Origin: Gammaproteobacteria bacterium
GTDB lineage: Bacteria > Pseudomonadota > Gammaproteobacteria > HK1
Reading direction: 5' to 3'
Length of the DNA: 64,000 bases
Assembly (NCBI GenBank): GCA_022824305.1
Contig: JAJEAD010000059.1
Span: 62,001 to 126,000 of the forward strand
The position numbers were made by a program, and so were the translations under genes. This document shows, piece after piece, positions 9,278 to 17,571 of this stretch (positions are counted from its first letter, which is position 1; every line of letters starts with the position of its first letter). The notes under the pieces are model-generated. The model made no database searches, was not told where the DNA came from, and worked only from the letters and a program-made list of their open reading frames with translations.

Positions 9278-10114
9278 ATGCTCAAGGTGCTCAGCGAAGC
9301 GGCGGTCGCCCAGTACCGCCGGGACGGCTACTACACCCCGATCGGGGTGCTCGGCCCGGAGGAAGCGGCGGCCACGCGCGCGGCGCTCGAGGCCTACGAG
9401 GCGAAGAACGGCGGTCCCCTCAAGGGATCGAAGCGCTTCAAGAGCCACCTGCTCTTTCGCTGGCTCGCGGACCTCATCCGTTCCCCGCGCATCCTCGACG
9501 CGGTCGAGGACCTCATCGGCCCCGACATCCTGTGCTGGACCACCCACTGGTGGGTCAAGGAGGCGCGCTCGGCGTCCTTCGTGTCCTGGCACCAGGACAG
9601 CAACTACTGGGGAGTGGACACCGACCACCTCGTGAGCGCGTGGGTGGCGCTGTCTCCGGCGACGGTGGAAAGCGGCTGCATGCGCCTGCTTCCCGGCAGC
9701 CACCTCGGTCCCCGGCTGCCGCACCGCGACACCTGGCACGACGACAACATGCTGACCCGGGGCCAGGAGATCAGCGCCGAGATCGACGAGGACGAAGCGG
9801 TGAACGTCGAGGTGGATACCGGCGATGCGGCTCTCTTCGCCTACCGCATCGCGCACGCGTCCCATCCGAACCGCAGCGACGACCGCCGCATCGCGGTGGC
9901 CATCCGCTACGTCCCCCCCGATGCCCGCCAGACGCTTGCGGACTGGGACAGTGCGACGCTCGTGCGGGGCGAGGACCGTTGCGGCCACTTCGAGCACGAG
10001 CCGGTTCCCGCGCGCGACTTCGACCCCGTGGCGGTCGAGTTCCACCGCCACGCCGAAGACCAGCAGCGCCGCATCCTCTACCAGGGGACGGATCGCACCG
10101 AGCACCGTACCTGA
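9278..10114 (+). CDS. phytanoyl-CoA dioxygenase (PhyH) family protein
   Basis: A 278-residue Fe(II)/2-oxoglutarate dioxygenase. It opens with LSEAAVAQYRRDGYYTPIGV, the usual PhyH N-terminus. The iron-binding HxD is His105-Gln-Asp107 in VSWHQDSNYWG. The distal His is in ASHPNRSDDRR, where the arginine would bind 2-oxoglutarate, and LVSAWVALSPATVESGCMRLLPGSH is the typical core strand pair. Such enzymes hydroxylate or demethylate small molecules. It faces the convergent MBL hydrolase gene. Ectoine hydroxylase also belongs to this superfamily, but the sequence does not match its signature closely enough to call it. Confidence 0.9.
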   Translation: MLKVLSEAAVAQYRRDGYYTPIGVLGPEEAAATRAALEAYEAKNGGPLKGSKRFKSHLLFRWLADLIRSPRILDAVEDLIGPDILCWTTHWWVKEARSASFVSWHQDSNYWGVDTDHLVSAWVALSPATVESGCMRLLPGSHLGPRLPHRDTWHDDNMLTRGQEISAEIDEDEAVNVEVDTGDAALFAYRIAHASHPNRSDDRRIAVAIRYVPPDARQTLADWDSATLVRGEDRCGHFEHEPVPARDFDPVAVEFHRHAEDQQRRILYQGTDRTEHRT

Positions 10115-10124
10115 ACGCCTCCGC

Positions 10125-10149
10125 CGCCGCGTCCCGGGCCGGCGCGGCG
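10125..10149. terminator. hairpin between convergent genes
   Basis: CGCCGCG (10125-10131) and CGCGGCG (10143-10149) form a perfect seven-base stem with an 11-base loop between the PhyH and MBL genes. It could end transcripts from both sides; there is no T-run. Confidence 0.35.
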
Positions 10150-10174
10150 CCGTCATCGAACGCGGCCGGGCGCC

Positions 10175-10855
10175 TCAGCCCATCATCCGGCGCCAGGTCT
10201 CGATGTCGCGCACCATGAGGTAGGGATTGCTGGCCCTGGTCTCCCCCACCGTGGCGCGGGGGACGTGGTCGTAGTTGTGGCCGGGCAGGAGCACCGTTTC
10301 GTCGGGGAGGTCCGCGAGCTTCTGCAGACTGCGGAACATGTCGTCGGGATTCGAGCCGGGCAGATCGACCCGTCCGCATCCCTGGATGAACAGGGTGTCG
10401 CCGGAGACCAGCGTGTTCTTCACCCGAAAGCACTGCGAACCCGGGGTGTGCCCGGGGGTGTGGAGGAACTCGATCTCGACCTCCCCCACCCGGAGCCGAT
10501 CGCCCGAATCGACCTCGACCACGTCGCTCTCCGAGATCCCGGTTATCTTCCTGAGACCGGGGGCCTCCAGCCGGTGGGCGTAGACCTTGAGAGGCGTGCG
10601 CTCGAGGAGACGGGCGACCCCCTCGATGTCGTGGCCCATCATCGAACCCCCCACGTGATCGGGGTGATAGTGGGTGGCGAGCACCGCCACCGGCTTCAGC
10701 TCGCGCTCGGCCACGTGGTCGAGCAGGGCGTCCACCGCCCACGCGGGGTCCACCAGCGCCACCTCGCGGGTGCTCGACGAGCCCACCAGGTAGGTGAAGT
10801 TCTTCATCGGCCCGATCTCGATCTGCTCGATGATCAGCTCCTGGGCGTAGTCCAT
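10175..10855 (-). CDS. MBL-fold metallo-hydrolase (glyoxalase II-like)
   Basis: A 226-residue metallo-beta-lactamase-fold hydrolase. The metal motif HxHxDH is THYHPDHVGG at residues 62-67; further ligands lie in HTPGHTPGSQC, SGDTLFIQGCGR and LLPGHNYDH. This is the hydroxyacylglutathione-hydrolase/persulfide-dioxygenase-like branch. ATG 10855 (MDYAQELIIEQ) was chosen; 14 extra upstream residues are possible but lack conservation. Without a rhodanese partner or a decisive substrate residue, the exact thioester or persulfide substrate remains open. It is convergent with the PhyH gene and divergent from the prepilin-like gene. Confidence 0.88.
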   Translation of the reverse strand: MDYAQELIIEQIEIGPMKNFTYLVGSSSTREVALVDPAWAVDALLDHVAERELKPVAVLATHYHPDHVGGSMMGHDIEGVARLLERTPLKVYAHRLEAPGLRKITGISESDVVEVDSGDRLRVGEVEIEFLHTPGHTPGSQCFRVKNTLVSGDTLFIQGCGRVDLPGSNPDDMFRSLQKLADLPDETVLLPGHNYDHVPRATVGETRASNPYLMVRDIETWRRMMG

Positions 10856-11000
10856 CGTCGGGTCCTCCCTCCATGCCGGCGCGCGCCAGCCCCGCATCCT
10901 CGCATGGTGAGCGCGGGGCCGTCATGCGTCAGCCCGCATCGCCATCCGGAAGCGCCGCGCGCCGGCAGACGCCGCGTCCGCATCCCGGCACGCTCGGCCC

Positions 11001-12704
11001 ATGGACCGCCTGCATGAGCGATTTCCGGGGAGTCGTGCCGTGCATCGACGGCGGCGCTGCCGGGGGGCGGTGCTGCTCGCGGCGCTCGTCCCCGCCCTGC
11101 TCTTCGGGGGCGGAGCGCTCCTGCACCGGCTCGAGACGGACGACTCCTCGCGCCGGATAGAGGACGAGCGCACGCGCATCGCCCTTTCGCGTGCGAAGGA
11201 AGCACTCCTTGGCTATGCGTTCTCGGATCCCAACCGTCCCGGCGAGTTGCCCTGTCCGGATATCGACGGAGACGGGCGCCTGATGCTCGGGGTCGACTTC
11301 CGCGGGGGTCGCGACGTGCCGTGCGCTTCCCTGCGCGGATGGCTGCCCTTTCGCAGCCTGGGCGTGGAGGAGCTGCGGGACGGCGCGGGCGAGCGCCTGT
11401 GGTACGCCGTCTCCGACATCCACCACGCCGGACACACGGCGCCTCTCAACAGCGAAGTCGCCGGGCACCTGAGCGTGGACGGGTCGGGGGACGTGGCGGC
11501 GGTGATCATCGCGCCGGGCTTCCCGGTGGACGAGCGCCAGGCCCGCGCAAGGGACGAGGGCGCATCGGCGCCCGACGCGCGGCGGCTCGCCTCCGCCTTC
11601 CTCGAGGGCGCGAATGCGGACTCGGCGCTGGAACGCTATGCGACTCCGGGCCACCCGTGGGCTGGAATGAACGACCGTCTCCTGGCGATCACGCGACTCG
11701 AGCTCATCACGGGCGTCGAGAAACGCGTTATCGGCGAGGTGGCCCTCGCGCTCGCCGCATTCCATCGGGAGCAGGGCACGCTGCCCTGGCTCACACCCCT
11801 CGGCGACCCCGATACCGAGCCGCCACTTCCCACTCCGGGGGTCCGCAAGGGCCGCCTCGCCTTCCAGCGTGCGGGAGACCTGGTCGAGACCGGCGTGCTG
11901 AGCGCGCGCTGGCACTTGAGCGGCGCCGTTACCTCATCGAGGGGATCGGTGGACGAGGCCCTGCTCGTCAGCGGGGACGCCCGCTTCGAGCGAGGGCCGG
12001 GCGGCGCGGGCGCACCCGTGTGCCGCTTCGTTCGCCCGGAGGAGATCGACTGCAGCGCGAGCGAGACGGTGAGCGTCGACTGTCGGGGCGCCGGGGAAGC
12101 CCCGGCCGAGCGCCACTGGCAATTCCGTCTCGTCGGAGAGCGCGTGGCGACCTCCGCTCCGGACGCGGCGCGGGTGCGGCGTCGCAGCGTCTCCGTCAAC
12201 GGCGCCGATGCGCCGGGGTCGATCACGGACGAGCACGAGGTCTCGATCGAGGTCGAGGACGTCGCGCTCTCCGGCCCGCACGCGGGCCGGGTGTGCGGCG
12301 CGGGGGCGGTCACCGATGCGGGGGTCGCGTGGGGATACGTCGAGCTGAGCGAGATCGACCATCCGCTCGAGCTGGGCAACGAGCTGCCGGCATGGTTCGT
12401 CGACGAGCGGTGGCACGCGCTCACCTACGTTGCGTTCGCCGCGCCGCTCGCCGCTCCGGCAAGTCCCCGGCCCTGCGCACCGGGGAGCGATTGCCTCGTG
12501 CTCGACGGGATGAGCCCCGCCGACGACAAGGAGGCGCTCGTGGTGATCGCCGGCGTGGCACTGCCCGGCCAGGACCGTAGCGCATGGAGTATCGAGTCCT
12601 GGTTCGAGCGCGACAATGCGACGCTCAGCGACGATGTCTTCACCGTCCGCGGGACGCCGGGAGAGTTCAATGACCAGGTGCGCGTGGTGGCGCTGCCCCG
12701 CTGA
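11001..12704 (+). CDS. prepilin-like exported protein of unknown function
   Basis: A 567-residue protein with a basic N-terminus and one hydrophobic segment (GAVLLAALVPALLFGGGALL, about residues 23-42). Then come the phrases AKEALLGYAFSDPNRPGELP, CPDIDGDG, LRGWLPFRSLGVEELRDGAG and ERLWYAVSD. Very similar phrases (ALIGYA, GRLPCP, LPWRTLGL, GEPLWYVVS) occur in a poorly described proteobacterial family with a type IV pilin-like N-terminus, so this is probably anchored with a long periplasmic domain. The remaining ~400 residues contain repeated Cys but no fold I recognise. The start is uncertain, and no pilus genes are nearby. Confidence 0.65.
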   Translation: MDRLHERFPGSRAVHRRRRCRGAVLLAALVPALLFGGGALLHRLETDDSSRRIEDERTRIALSRAKEALLGYAFSDPNRPGELPCPDIDGDGRLMLGVDFRGGRDVPCASLRGWLPFRSLGVEELRDGAGERLWYAVSDIHHAGHTAPLNSEVAGHLSVDGSGDVAAVIIAPGFPVDERQARARDEGASAPDARRLASAFLEGANADSALERYATPGHPWAGMNDRLLAITRLELITGVEKRVIGEVALALAAFHREQGTLPWLTPLGDPDTEPPLPTPGVRKGRLAFQRAGDLVETGVLSARWHLSGAVTSSRGSVDEALLVSGDARFERGPGGAGAPVCRFVRPEEIDCSASETVSVDCRGAGEAPAERHWQFRLVGERVATSAPDAARVRRRSVSVNGADAPGSITDEHEVSIEVEDVALSGPHAGRVCGAGAVTDAGVAWGYVELSEIDHPLELGNELPAWFVDERWHALTYVAFAAPLAAPASPRPCAPGSDCLVLDGMSPADDKEALVVIAGVALPGQDRSAWSIESWFERDNATLSDDVFTVRGTPGEFNDQVRVVALPR

Positions 12705-13104
12705 GCCTGCTGGCCGAAGCACTGGCGGCCGGCGCCCGGACCGGATCTCCGGCCGCACTCGGGTCCCTGCACCTGCACCTGCGCGGGAACCCACTCTGGT
12801 GGAATCCGGGGAATCCGGGAAACTCGGTCCTTACCGGACCGCTCTCCGTCCTGTCGATGTCCGTTCCGCGCCGCGGCCTCCGATGCTCCTCGCTCAACGA
12901 GCGGCAATTCTCGTTTTGTCCCCTGGTTGCGCTGTCAGGCACACAAGGTCTCGCCGTCCCGACTCGATCCGAGCCGAATCGGCCACCGGCGCCGTCCCGA
13001 GGAGCGGGCTGGCGGGCACGACGAGAATCGCCGCTCGGCGAGACGGGCGCTTGACGCCGCGCACGCGTGCGGCGAGAAATGCGCCCTTTGCCGGAGATGA
13101 CCAC
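12705..13104 (+). other. 400-base gap; short palindrome near its end
   Basis: No supported gene on either strand. CGCACGCGTGCG at 13060-13071 is a perfect 12-base palindrome centred 39 bases ahead of the PLP-enzyme start and could be an operator or a leader hairpin. GGAG at 13093-13096 is the ribosome-binding site for ATG 13105. Confidence 0.5.
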
Positions 13105-14088
13105 ATGGAGCTGCCCACGCCTGCCGGCATCGAGTCCGCGCTCGCCAACATCCGCCCGCATCTGCCCGAGACCCCGCTCGTGCGCTCGGAGCTGCTCTCG
13201 CGGGCCTTCGCCGCGGACCTGTGGCTCAAGGTCGAGACCGCGACCCCGGTGGCTTCGTTCAAGCTGCGCGGCGCCCTGAACGCCATGGTCAGGGCCCGGG
13301 AGCGCAGCGGGGCGAGCCGCTTCGTGACCTCGTCCACCGGCAATCACGGCCAGGGCGTCGCATACGCGGCGCGCATTCTCGGGGTGTCGGCGGAAGTTTT
13401 CCTGCCCGCGGCCGCGAACCCGGTCAAGGCGGCGGCGATCCGGGCCTTCGGGGCGCATCTGCACCTCGTCGGCCGGGACAACAACGAGGGCAAGGAGGCG
13501 GCGCAGGCCCACGCCGAAGCCACCGGCGCGTACTTCGTCGACGACGGGGAGAGCCTCGACGTGATGGAAGGCGCGGGCACCGTCGGCCTCGAGGTGGCCC
13601 GGGCGAAGGAGGGGCTGGACGCGGTCTTCGTGCCGGTGGGGGATGCGCCGCTCATCACCGGGTGCGGCTGCGCGCTCAAGGCGGTTCAGCCCGGGGTCGA
13701 GGTGATCGGCGTGCAGTCCTCGGGCGCCCCGGCGGTGGCGAGGAGCTTTCGCTCCGGAGAGCGAGAGGAGTGCGAGGTGGACACCCTCGCCGACGGACTC
13801 GCCACCCGCTTCCCCGCCCGGCGGGCGCTGGCCGGAGCCCGCACCTTCGCCGACGCCGTCCTCGAGGTGCCGGACGAGGAGATGCTCGGCGCCATGCACA
13901 CCCTGCTGGAGAGCGGGCACGTCCTGGTGGAGCTTGCCGGGGCCGCCGCGCTGGCCGGCGCCTGGCGGGAGCGCGGCCGCCTCGCCGGCAAGCGCGTCGT
14001 ACTCATCCTCTCCGGCGCGAACGCCACCACCGCGCTCATCCGGCGAGCGCTCGACACCCCGCCCCTGATCGCGCTGCCCTCGGAGTAG
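13105..14088 (+). CDS. threonine dehydratase-like PLP enzyme (EutB-like)
   Basis: A 327-residue fold-type II PLP enzyme. The Schiff-base lysine is Lys53 in VASFKLRGALNAM, the substrate-loop motif is STGNHGQGVAYAA, and LILSGANATT lies at the C-terminus. It lacks the ACT regulatory domain of biosynthetic IlvA. The phosphate-binding glycine loop, normally GGGGL, reads GDAPLITGCG, which is unusual. Members of this branch include catabolic threonine/serine dehydratases, hydroxyaspartate dehydratases and EutB of ectoine-utilisation clusters. Given DoeA-, EutA- and EutC-like genes elsewhere in the window a EutB-like role is possible, but they are not adjacent. Start fixed by GGAG eight bases upstream. 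Confidence 0.82.
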   Translation: MELPTPAGIESALANIRPHLPETPLVRSELLSRAFAADLWLKVETATPVASFKLRGALNAMVRARERSGASRFVTSSTGNHGQGVAYAARILGVSAEVFLPAAANPVKAAAIRAFGAHLHLVGRDNNEGKEAAQAHAEATGAYFVDDGESLDVMEGAGTVGLEVARAKEGLDAVFVPVGDAPLITGCGCALKAVQPGVEVIGVQSSGAPAVARSFRSGEREECEVDTLADGLATRFPARRALAGARTFADAVLEVPDEEMLGAMHTLLESGHVLVELAGAAALAGAWRERGRLAGKRVVLILSGANATTALIRRALDTPPLIALPSE

Positions 14089-14113
14089 CCCTGCCGGCAT
14101 AACGGCGGCCGGC

Positions 14114-14129
14114 GACCCTTCACGGGGTC
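14114..14129. terminator. small hairpin between convergent genes
   Basis: GACCC (14114-14118) and GGGTC (14125-14129) with a six-base loop lie between the PLP-enzyme and M20 genes. Short stem, no T-run; a weak candidate. Confidence 0.3.
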
Positions 14130-14269
14130 TCTTCGCTGAGAATCCGAGCCCGGCGTTCCCGCTCTCGCCGCCGCACGTCACGCATTAAGTCGTCGTGGTC
14201 AATCATCCGAACCGGACTCTTTCCCTCCACTTCGAATCCGGAATCGCATCGACTGGCCGGGCGCGCCGC

Positions 14270-15502
14270 TCAGGCCCCCAACATGCCGGCGGCCGCGGTA
14301 GCGAAGACCTGGCATCCGAGCACCAGGTCCTCCTCGGCGGTGTCCTCCTCGAAGGCGTGGCTGATGCCGCCGATGCTCGGCACGAACATCATCGATGCCG
14401 GCATGTGGCGGGCCAGGACCTGGGCGTCGTGGACCGCGGCGCTCGGCATCCGCACCCAGTCCCCGCTCGCGTGGCGCTGCGCCGCCGTTTCGATGTGCCC
14501 GCGCAGGCCCTCGTCCATCAGGGCGGGTATGGAGGGCGGGCGCGCCCGCTCCACCGTGATCTGGGCCCGGTCCTGCCGGTTGGCCTCCGCTGCGAGCGCG
14601 TGGGCGTGGGCCTCGAGGCGATCCAGCACCGCCACGTCCTGGTCGCGGAACTGCAGGTTCATCTCCGCGCTTCCCGGCACGATGCTCTCGAAGCCGGGAT
14701 GAAGGTGCATCCACCCGATGGTCCAGACGCTGCGTTCCCCGGCGTGCTCGGGGAAGGTCTCGTAGACCCGGTGCGCGAACTCGACCAGGGCGTGTCCGGC
14801 GTCGCGCCGCAGCGCCATCGGGGTGGTGCCGGCGTGGTTCTGTTGACCGGCCACGGACACCGTGAGGTTGCGCGATCCGACGATGCCGGTGACCACGCCG
14901 ATGCGCTTGCCTTCGTGCTCGAGCCAGGGCCCCTGCTCGATGTGCGCCTCGGCGTAGCCGATGTAGCGGGCGGGGTCGCCGCGCTCGATGGCGGCGCCCT
15001 CGAGGCCCGCCTCCCGGAGGGCATCGCGCAGGATGTTGCCCTCCGTGTCGGTGGCATCGTAGGCGGAGTCGCTGAGCTCGCCGCAGAAGGAGTGGCTGCC
15101 GAGGCAGCCGAAGAAGCGGCCCTCCTCGTCGATCCAGGAGGCGACGTCGACCGCGAAGTCGCGGGTATGCGGGCACTCGGCGAGGGCCCGGGCCACTTCC
15201 AGGCCGTAGATGACACCCATCGCCCCGTCGAGCCAGCCGCCCTCGGGCTGGGTGTCGGTGTGCGAGCCGATGAGCAGCGCGCGGCCCGGCCGGGGAGAAC
15301 GGCCGAACACCGTGCCGACGCCGTCGATGCGCGCTTCCAGCCCTGCTTCGCGCATCCTCTCGCACAGCCAACGGCGCGACTCCATGTCGATGGGAGTGAG
15401 CGACTGGCGCACCACGCCGGGGCCGCAGGCGCCGAAGCCGCGCAGTCGGTGGAGGTCGCCGAGCAGGCGATCCGGATTGATCCTGACCTCGGGTGGATTC
15501 AT
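14270..15502 (-). CDS. M20-family amidohydrolase (N-carbamoyl-amino-acid hydrolase/allantoate-type)
   Basis: A 410-residue di-zinc amidohydrolase. Metal-site motifs are IGSHTDTQPEGGWLDGAMGV (HxD and bridging Asp), ASWIDEEGRFFG (Glu-Glu) and the late RMPSAAVHDAQVLAR followed by PSIGGISHAFEE with the last His. YAEAHIEQGPWLE is the signature that separates the HyuC/AllC branch from peptidases. These enzymes release carbamate or ammonia from N-carbamoyl amino acids, ureidoglycolate-type compounds or allantoate. It is convergent with the PLP-enzyme gene. The substrate is not evident; DoeB-like deacylation of N-acetyl-diaminobutyrate cannot be excluded but this is not the usual DoeB family. Confidence 0.88.
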   Translation of the reverse strand: MNPPEVRINPDRLLGDLHRLRGFGACGPGVVRQSLTPIDMESRRWLCERMREAGLEARIDGVGTVFGRSPRPGRALLIGSHTDTQPEGGWLDGAMGVIYGLEVARALAECPHTRDFAVDVASWIDEEGRFFGCLGSHSFCGELSDSAYDATDTEGNILRDALREAGLEGAAIERGDPARYIGYAEAHIEQGPWLEHEGKRIGVVTGIVGSRNLTVSVAGQQNHAGTTPMALRRDAGHALVEFAHRVYETFPEHAGERSVWTIGWMHLHPGFESIVPGSAEMNLQFRDQDVAVLDRLEAHAHALAAEANRQDRAQITVERARPPSIPALMDEGLRGHIETAAQRHASGDWVRMPSAAVHDAQVLARHMPASMMFVPSIGGISHAFEEDTAEEDLVLGCQVFATAAAGMLGA

Positions 15503-15859
15503 GGGCGTGCCTTCTGCAACCGGAGCAGACCAAGTGTAGATAACCTAAGGTGCGGGGAACGAGTCCCCGGCGTGGGCGCCGAACTTGACACCTGTGGCCT
15601 TGCCGCGTCCAACTACCGGCTCCCGGAGCGAGACCTCGAGGACCGCGCGAGCTGCCGGGTGCCTCTTTCGTGGTGCGAAGCGCGGCGCTCGCCCCCGGCG
15701 TGTCCACCCCTCATCCCCGACAACCCTGCCGATCGCACCGGCGAATTGCTGCCGTGGAAGATCAAGTCGAGTGAGGGGCATTGGAAGCCGCCTGAGATCG
15801 AGAGAACGGGACCAGCAAGCGTCGACAGATGGCGTCGACCGGGTTCAGGGGAACTTTGA
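15503..15859 (+). other. 357-base gap holding an IS66 scrap
   Basis: No intact gene. Part of the gap (15701-15769) reads like the C-terminal tail of an IS66-type transposase; see the separate entry. The rest shows no recognisable coding or RNA feature. Confidence 0.5.
15701..15769 (+). pseudogene. possible IS66-family transposase C-terminal remnant
   Basis: Read in one frame the bases give PPLIPDNPADRTGELLPWKI. This resembles the closing segment of IS66 TnpC proteins, where a phrase of the form 'LPDHPINRIDELLPWNW' is typical. Only about 23 codons are recognisable and no start, stop or inverted repeat was found. It lies just upstream of a lower-GC HAD gene and a toxin-antitoxin pair, which fits a decayed accessory insertion. 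Based on remembered family sequence only. Confidence 0.4.
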
Positions 15860-16660
15860 ATGAAACGGGCATTGGTCTTCGATCTGGACGGCACGCTTCT
15901 GACGTCCGAGAAGTCGGTGCATCGAGAAACTGTCCGTTCCTTGTTCGACTGCATGAAGATCGGATTCGCGCTCGTCATCGCAACGTCCCGTCCCATACGT
16001 GCAGTGGAGCATTTCGTTGCGAGAGACCTGTTGGAGAGAGCCGCGGCAATCACGTTGAATGGAGCGGTTACCTACGAAAGGGGACCGTACTCCGGACCGA
16101 CTTTCAACGGTACGCTCGGCGCCCGCAGTGAGGCGTTGGCTGAGCGGCTGCGCAGCATGGGCTACTACCTTTCGATCGAAACGGAAGGTCGCAGGTTCGC
16201 TTCCAATCGCCGACAGACACTGGACACCCTGCGTGGCCAACAGGCGACACATGCCGACGTGATCAACTGGAACGATATCGACTTCAATCGGGTATCGAAG
16301 ATTGCGGCTGACGGGGAGGGGAGCTCCGTTGAAGTCGATGGATACGCTGATGAATTCGAAGTGGACATCCTTCCAGAAATGTCGGGCACCTTCGTCAACT
16401 TTCTTCCCCGGGGCGTTGACAAAGGCACGGCGCTCGCCGTCTACGCAGACCGGAATGGAGTTGATCTGGCGGGCTCCATAGCCTTCGGTGACGATCTGCC
16501 CGACATCCGCCTCTTCGACAGAGTGGGAACGGGAGTTGCCATGGAAGGCAGCCCACCCGAGCTTGCTTCGGCCGCTCAGCATGTCATCGGAAGCTGTGAT
16601 GGCCCCAGCATCGGGAGCTTCCTCGAGGCGGAAGTCCTTGAGGCACTCCGTCGAGACTAG
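15860..16660 (+). CDS. Cof-type HAD phosphatase
   Basis: A 266-residue HAD hydrolase of the Cof/YidA (IIB cap) type. Motif I is VFDLDGTLLTSEKSV with Asp8 as nucleophile and Asp10 as acid/base. Motif II is LVIATSRP (the canonical TGR reads TSR), motif III is the Lys in GVDKGTAL, and motif IV is AFGDDLPDIRLF. Such enzymes dephosphorylate sugar phosphates, PLP or nucleotides. Its base composition is visibly less GC-rich than flanking genes, and it sits between an IS66 scrap and a toxin-antitoxin pair, suggesting transfer. The nucleophile, lysine and Asp-Asp motifs are intact, so it should be active. Confidence 0.9.
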   Translation: MKRALVFDLDGTLLTSEKSVHRETVRSLFDCMKIGFALVIATSRPIRAVEHFVARDLLERAAAITLNGAVTYERGPYSGPTFNGTLGARSEALAERLRSMGYYLSIETEGRRFASNRRQTLDTLRGQQATHADVINWNDIDFNRVSKIAADGEGSSVEVDGYADEFEVDILPEMSGTFVNFLPRGVDKGTALAVYADRNGVDLAGSIAFGDDLPDIRLFDRVGTGVAMEGSPPELASAAQHVIGSCDGPSIGSFLEAEVLEALRRD

Positions 16661-16714
16661 CCGCCCGTCGCACCGGGTCCGAAGGGCGCGCTGCCGACCT
16701 GCCGCCGTCCCCCC

Positions 16715-16999
16715 TCAGCCCCCGGACGGCACCAAATCCACGGTCAACCGCGATCCGGTCGCCTCGGCGTAGCGGCGCAGCGTCGAGAAGGACGGCGACA
16801 CCCGCCCGCCTTCCAGCCGCGCGACTGCGGACTGCGTCGTGCCAAGCCGCCGGGCGAGCTCCGCCTGCGTCAGCTTCGCCGCCGTGCGGGCGCGGACCAG
16901 CGCCTCGATGAGTGCATATTCCTCGTCGATGCGCGCGTATTCCTCCCGGAAATCCGGATCCTCCATGAAGCGCGCCTTCAGGTCTCTCAGCTTCGTCAT
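16715..16999 (-). CDS. higA: HigA-type antitoxin (XRE helix-turn-helix)
   Basis: A 94-residue XRE-family DNA-binding protein. After a short N-terminal helix (KARFMEDPDFREEY) the helix-turn-helix reads KLTQAELARRLGTTQSAVAR followed by LEGGRVSPSFSTLRRYAEA. Proteins of this length and layout neutralise HigB/RelE-type toxins and bind their own operator. The ATG at 16999 overlaps the stop of the toxin gene by four bases (ATGA), the tight coupling typical of toxin-first higBA operons. An inverted repeat just ahead of the toxin gene is the likely operator. Confidence 0.88.
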   Translation of the reverse strand: MTKLRDLKARFMEDPDFREEYARIDEEYALIEALVRARTAAKLTQAELARRLGTTQSAVARLEGGRVSPSFSTLRRYAEATGSRLTVDLVPSGG

Positions 17000-17319
17000 G
17001 TCGTCACCTGCCTCATCCGCTCCCTGGCGGTCGCGAGTGCACGGCGCGGCGTCTTGCGTGACTTCTTCGCAAAAACGTGCAGCACCACTACCCGTCGGCC
17101 CGCCGCCGTCACGTAGATCCCCCGCGCGATGCCTCCTTCGGCCCGCACCCGCAGCTCCCACAGCTTGCCGTCGAGATGCCTGACGTGCGGGGCGCGAAGC
17201 GCCTCCAGGCCGACATTCTCCACCACCTCCAGCAACCGGATCAGCCGTGTGCGCAACGCCACGGGCAGGGCCTCGATTTCGGCATCGACGGCCGAGACCG
17301 TTTCGACCGTCCAATTCAT
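16996..17319 (-). CDS. higB: HigB/Gp49-type RelE-superfamily toxin
   Basis: A 107-residue basic protein of the phage-derived Gp49/HigB family: VDAEIEALPVALRTRLIRLL, GLEALRAPHVRHLDGKLWEL, RVRAEGGIARGIYVTAAGRR and VVVLHVFAKKSRKTPRRALA. The KLWELR and FAKKSRKTP segments mark the ribosome-dependent mRNA-interferase branch. It precedes the HigA-type antitoxin with a four-base overlap. Two in-frame ATGs exist at 17328 and 17319; I chose 17319 because the operator-like inverted repeat at 17328-17345 would otherwise lie inside the coding region. Confidence 0.87.
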   Translation of the reverse strand: MNWTVETVSAVDAEIEALPVALRTRLIRLLEVVENVGLEALRAPHVRHLDGKLWELRVRAEGGIARGIYVTAAGRRVVVLHVFAKKSRKTPRRALATARERMRQVTT

Positions 17320-17327
17320 GGCGATCA

Positions 17328-17345
17328 TATAGCGTATCCGCTATA
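17328..17345. promoter_or_regulatory. inverted repeat, probable HigA operator
   Basis: TATAGCG (17328-17334) and CGCTATA (17339-17345) are a perfect seven-base inverted repeat around TATC, starting nine bases ahead of the toxin start. It is AT-rich in a GC-rich region and contains TATA-like hexamers, so antitoxin bound here would cover the promoter -10 region. Autorepression through such a site is standard for higBA operons. Confidence 0.6.
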
Positions 17346-17571
17346 GACCCGCAAGCACCGGGGCGTCCGCCAGCGTTTCTCCCATCAAGTTCGATGCGTC
17401 TCGAATCTCCCTAAGACGGAATTGCCGTGGCCTCGGACCCACGGTCGCCTCGCAGGCTCCCCGTCGCTCAACGCAGCGGCATGAAGACCCGGAGCGCGCC
17501 TGCCGCTTGGCCCCCGAGGCCGAGGATGGCGCATACTCGCGCGTCCCCGGCAACCGGAAGGGTATCGTGCG

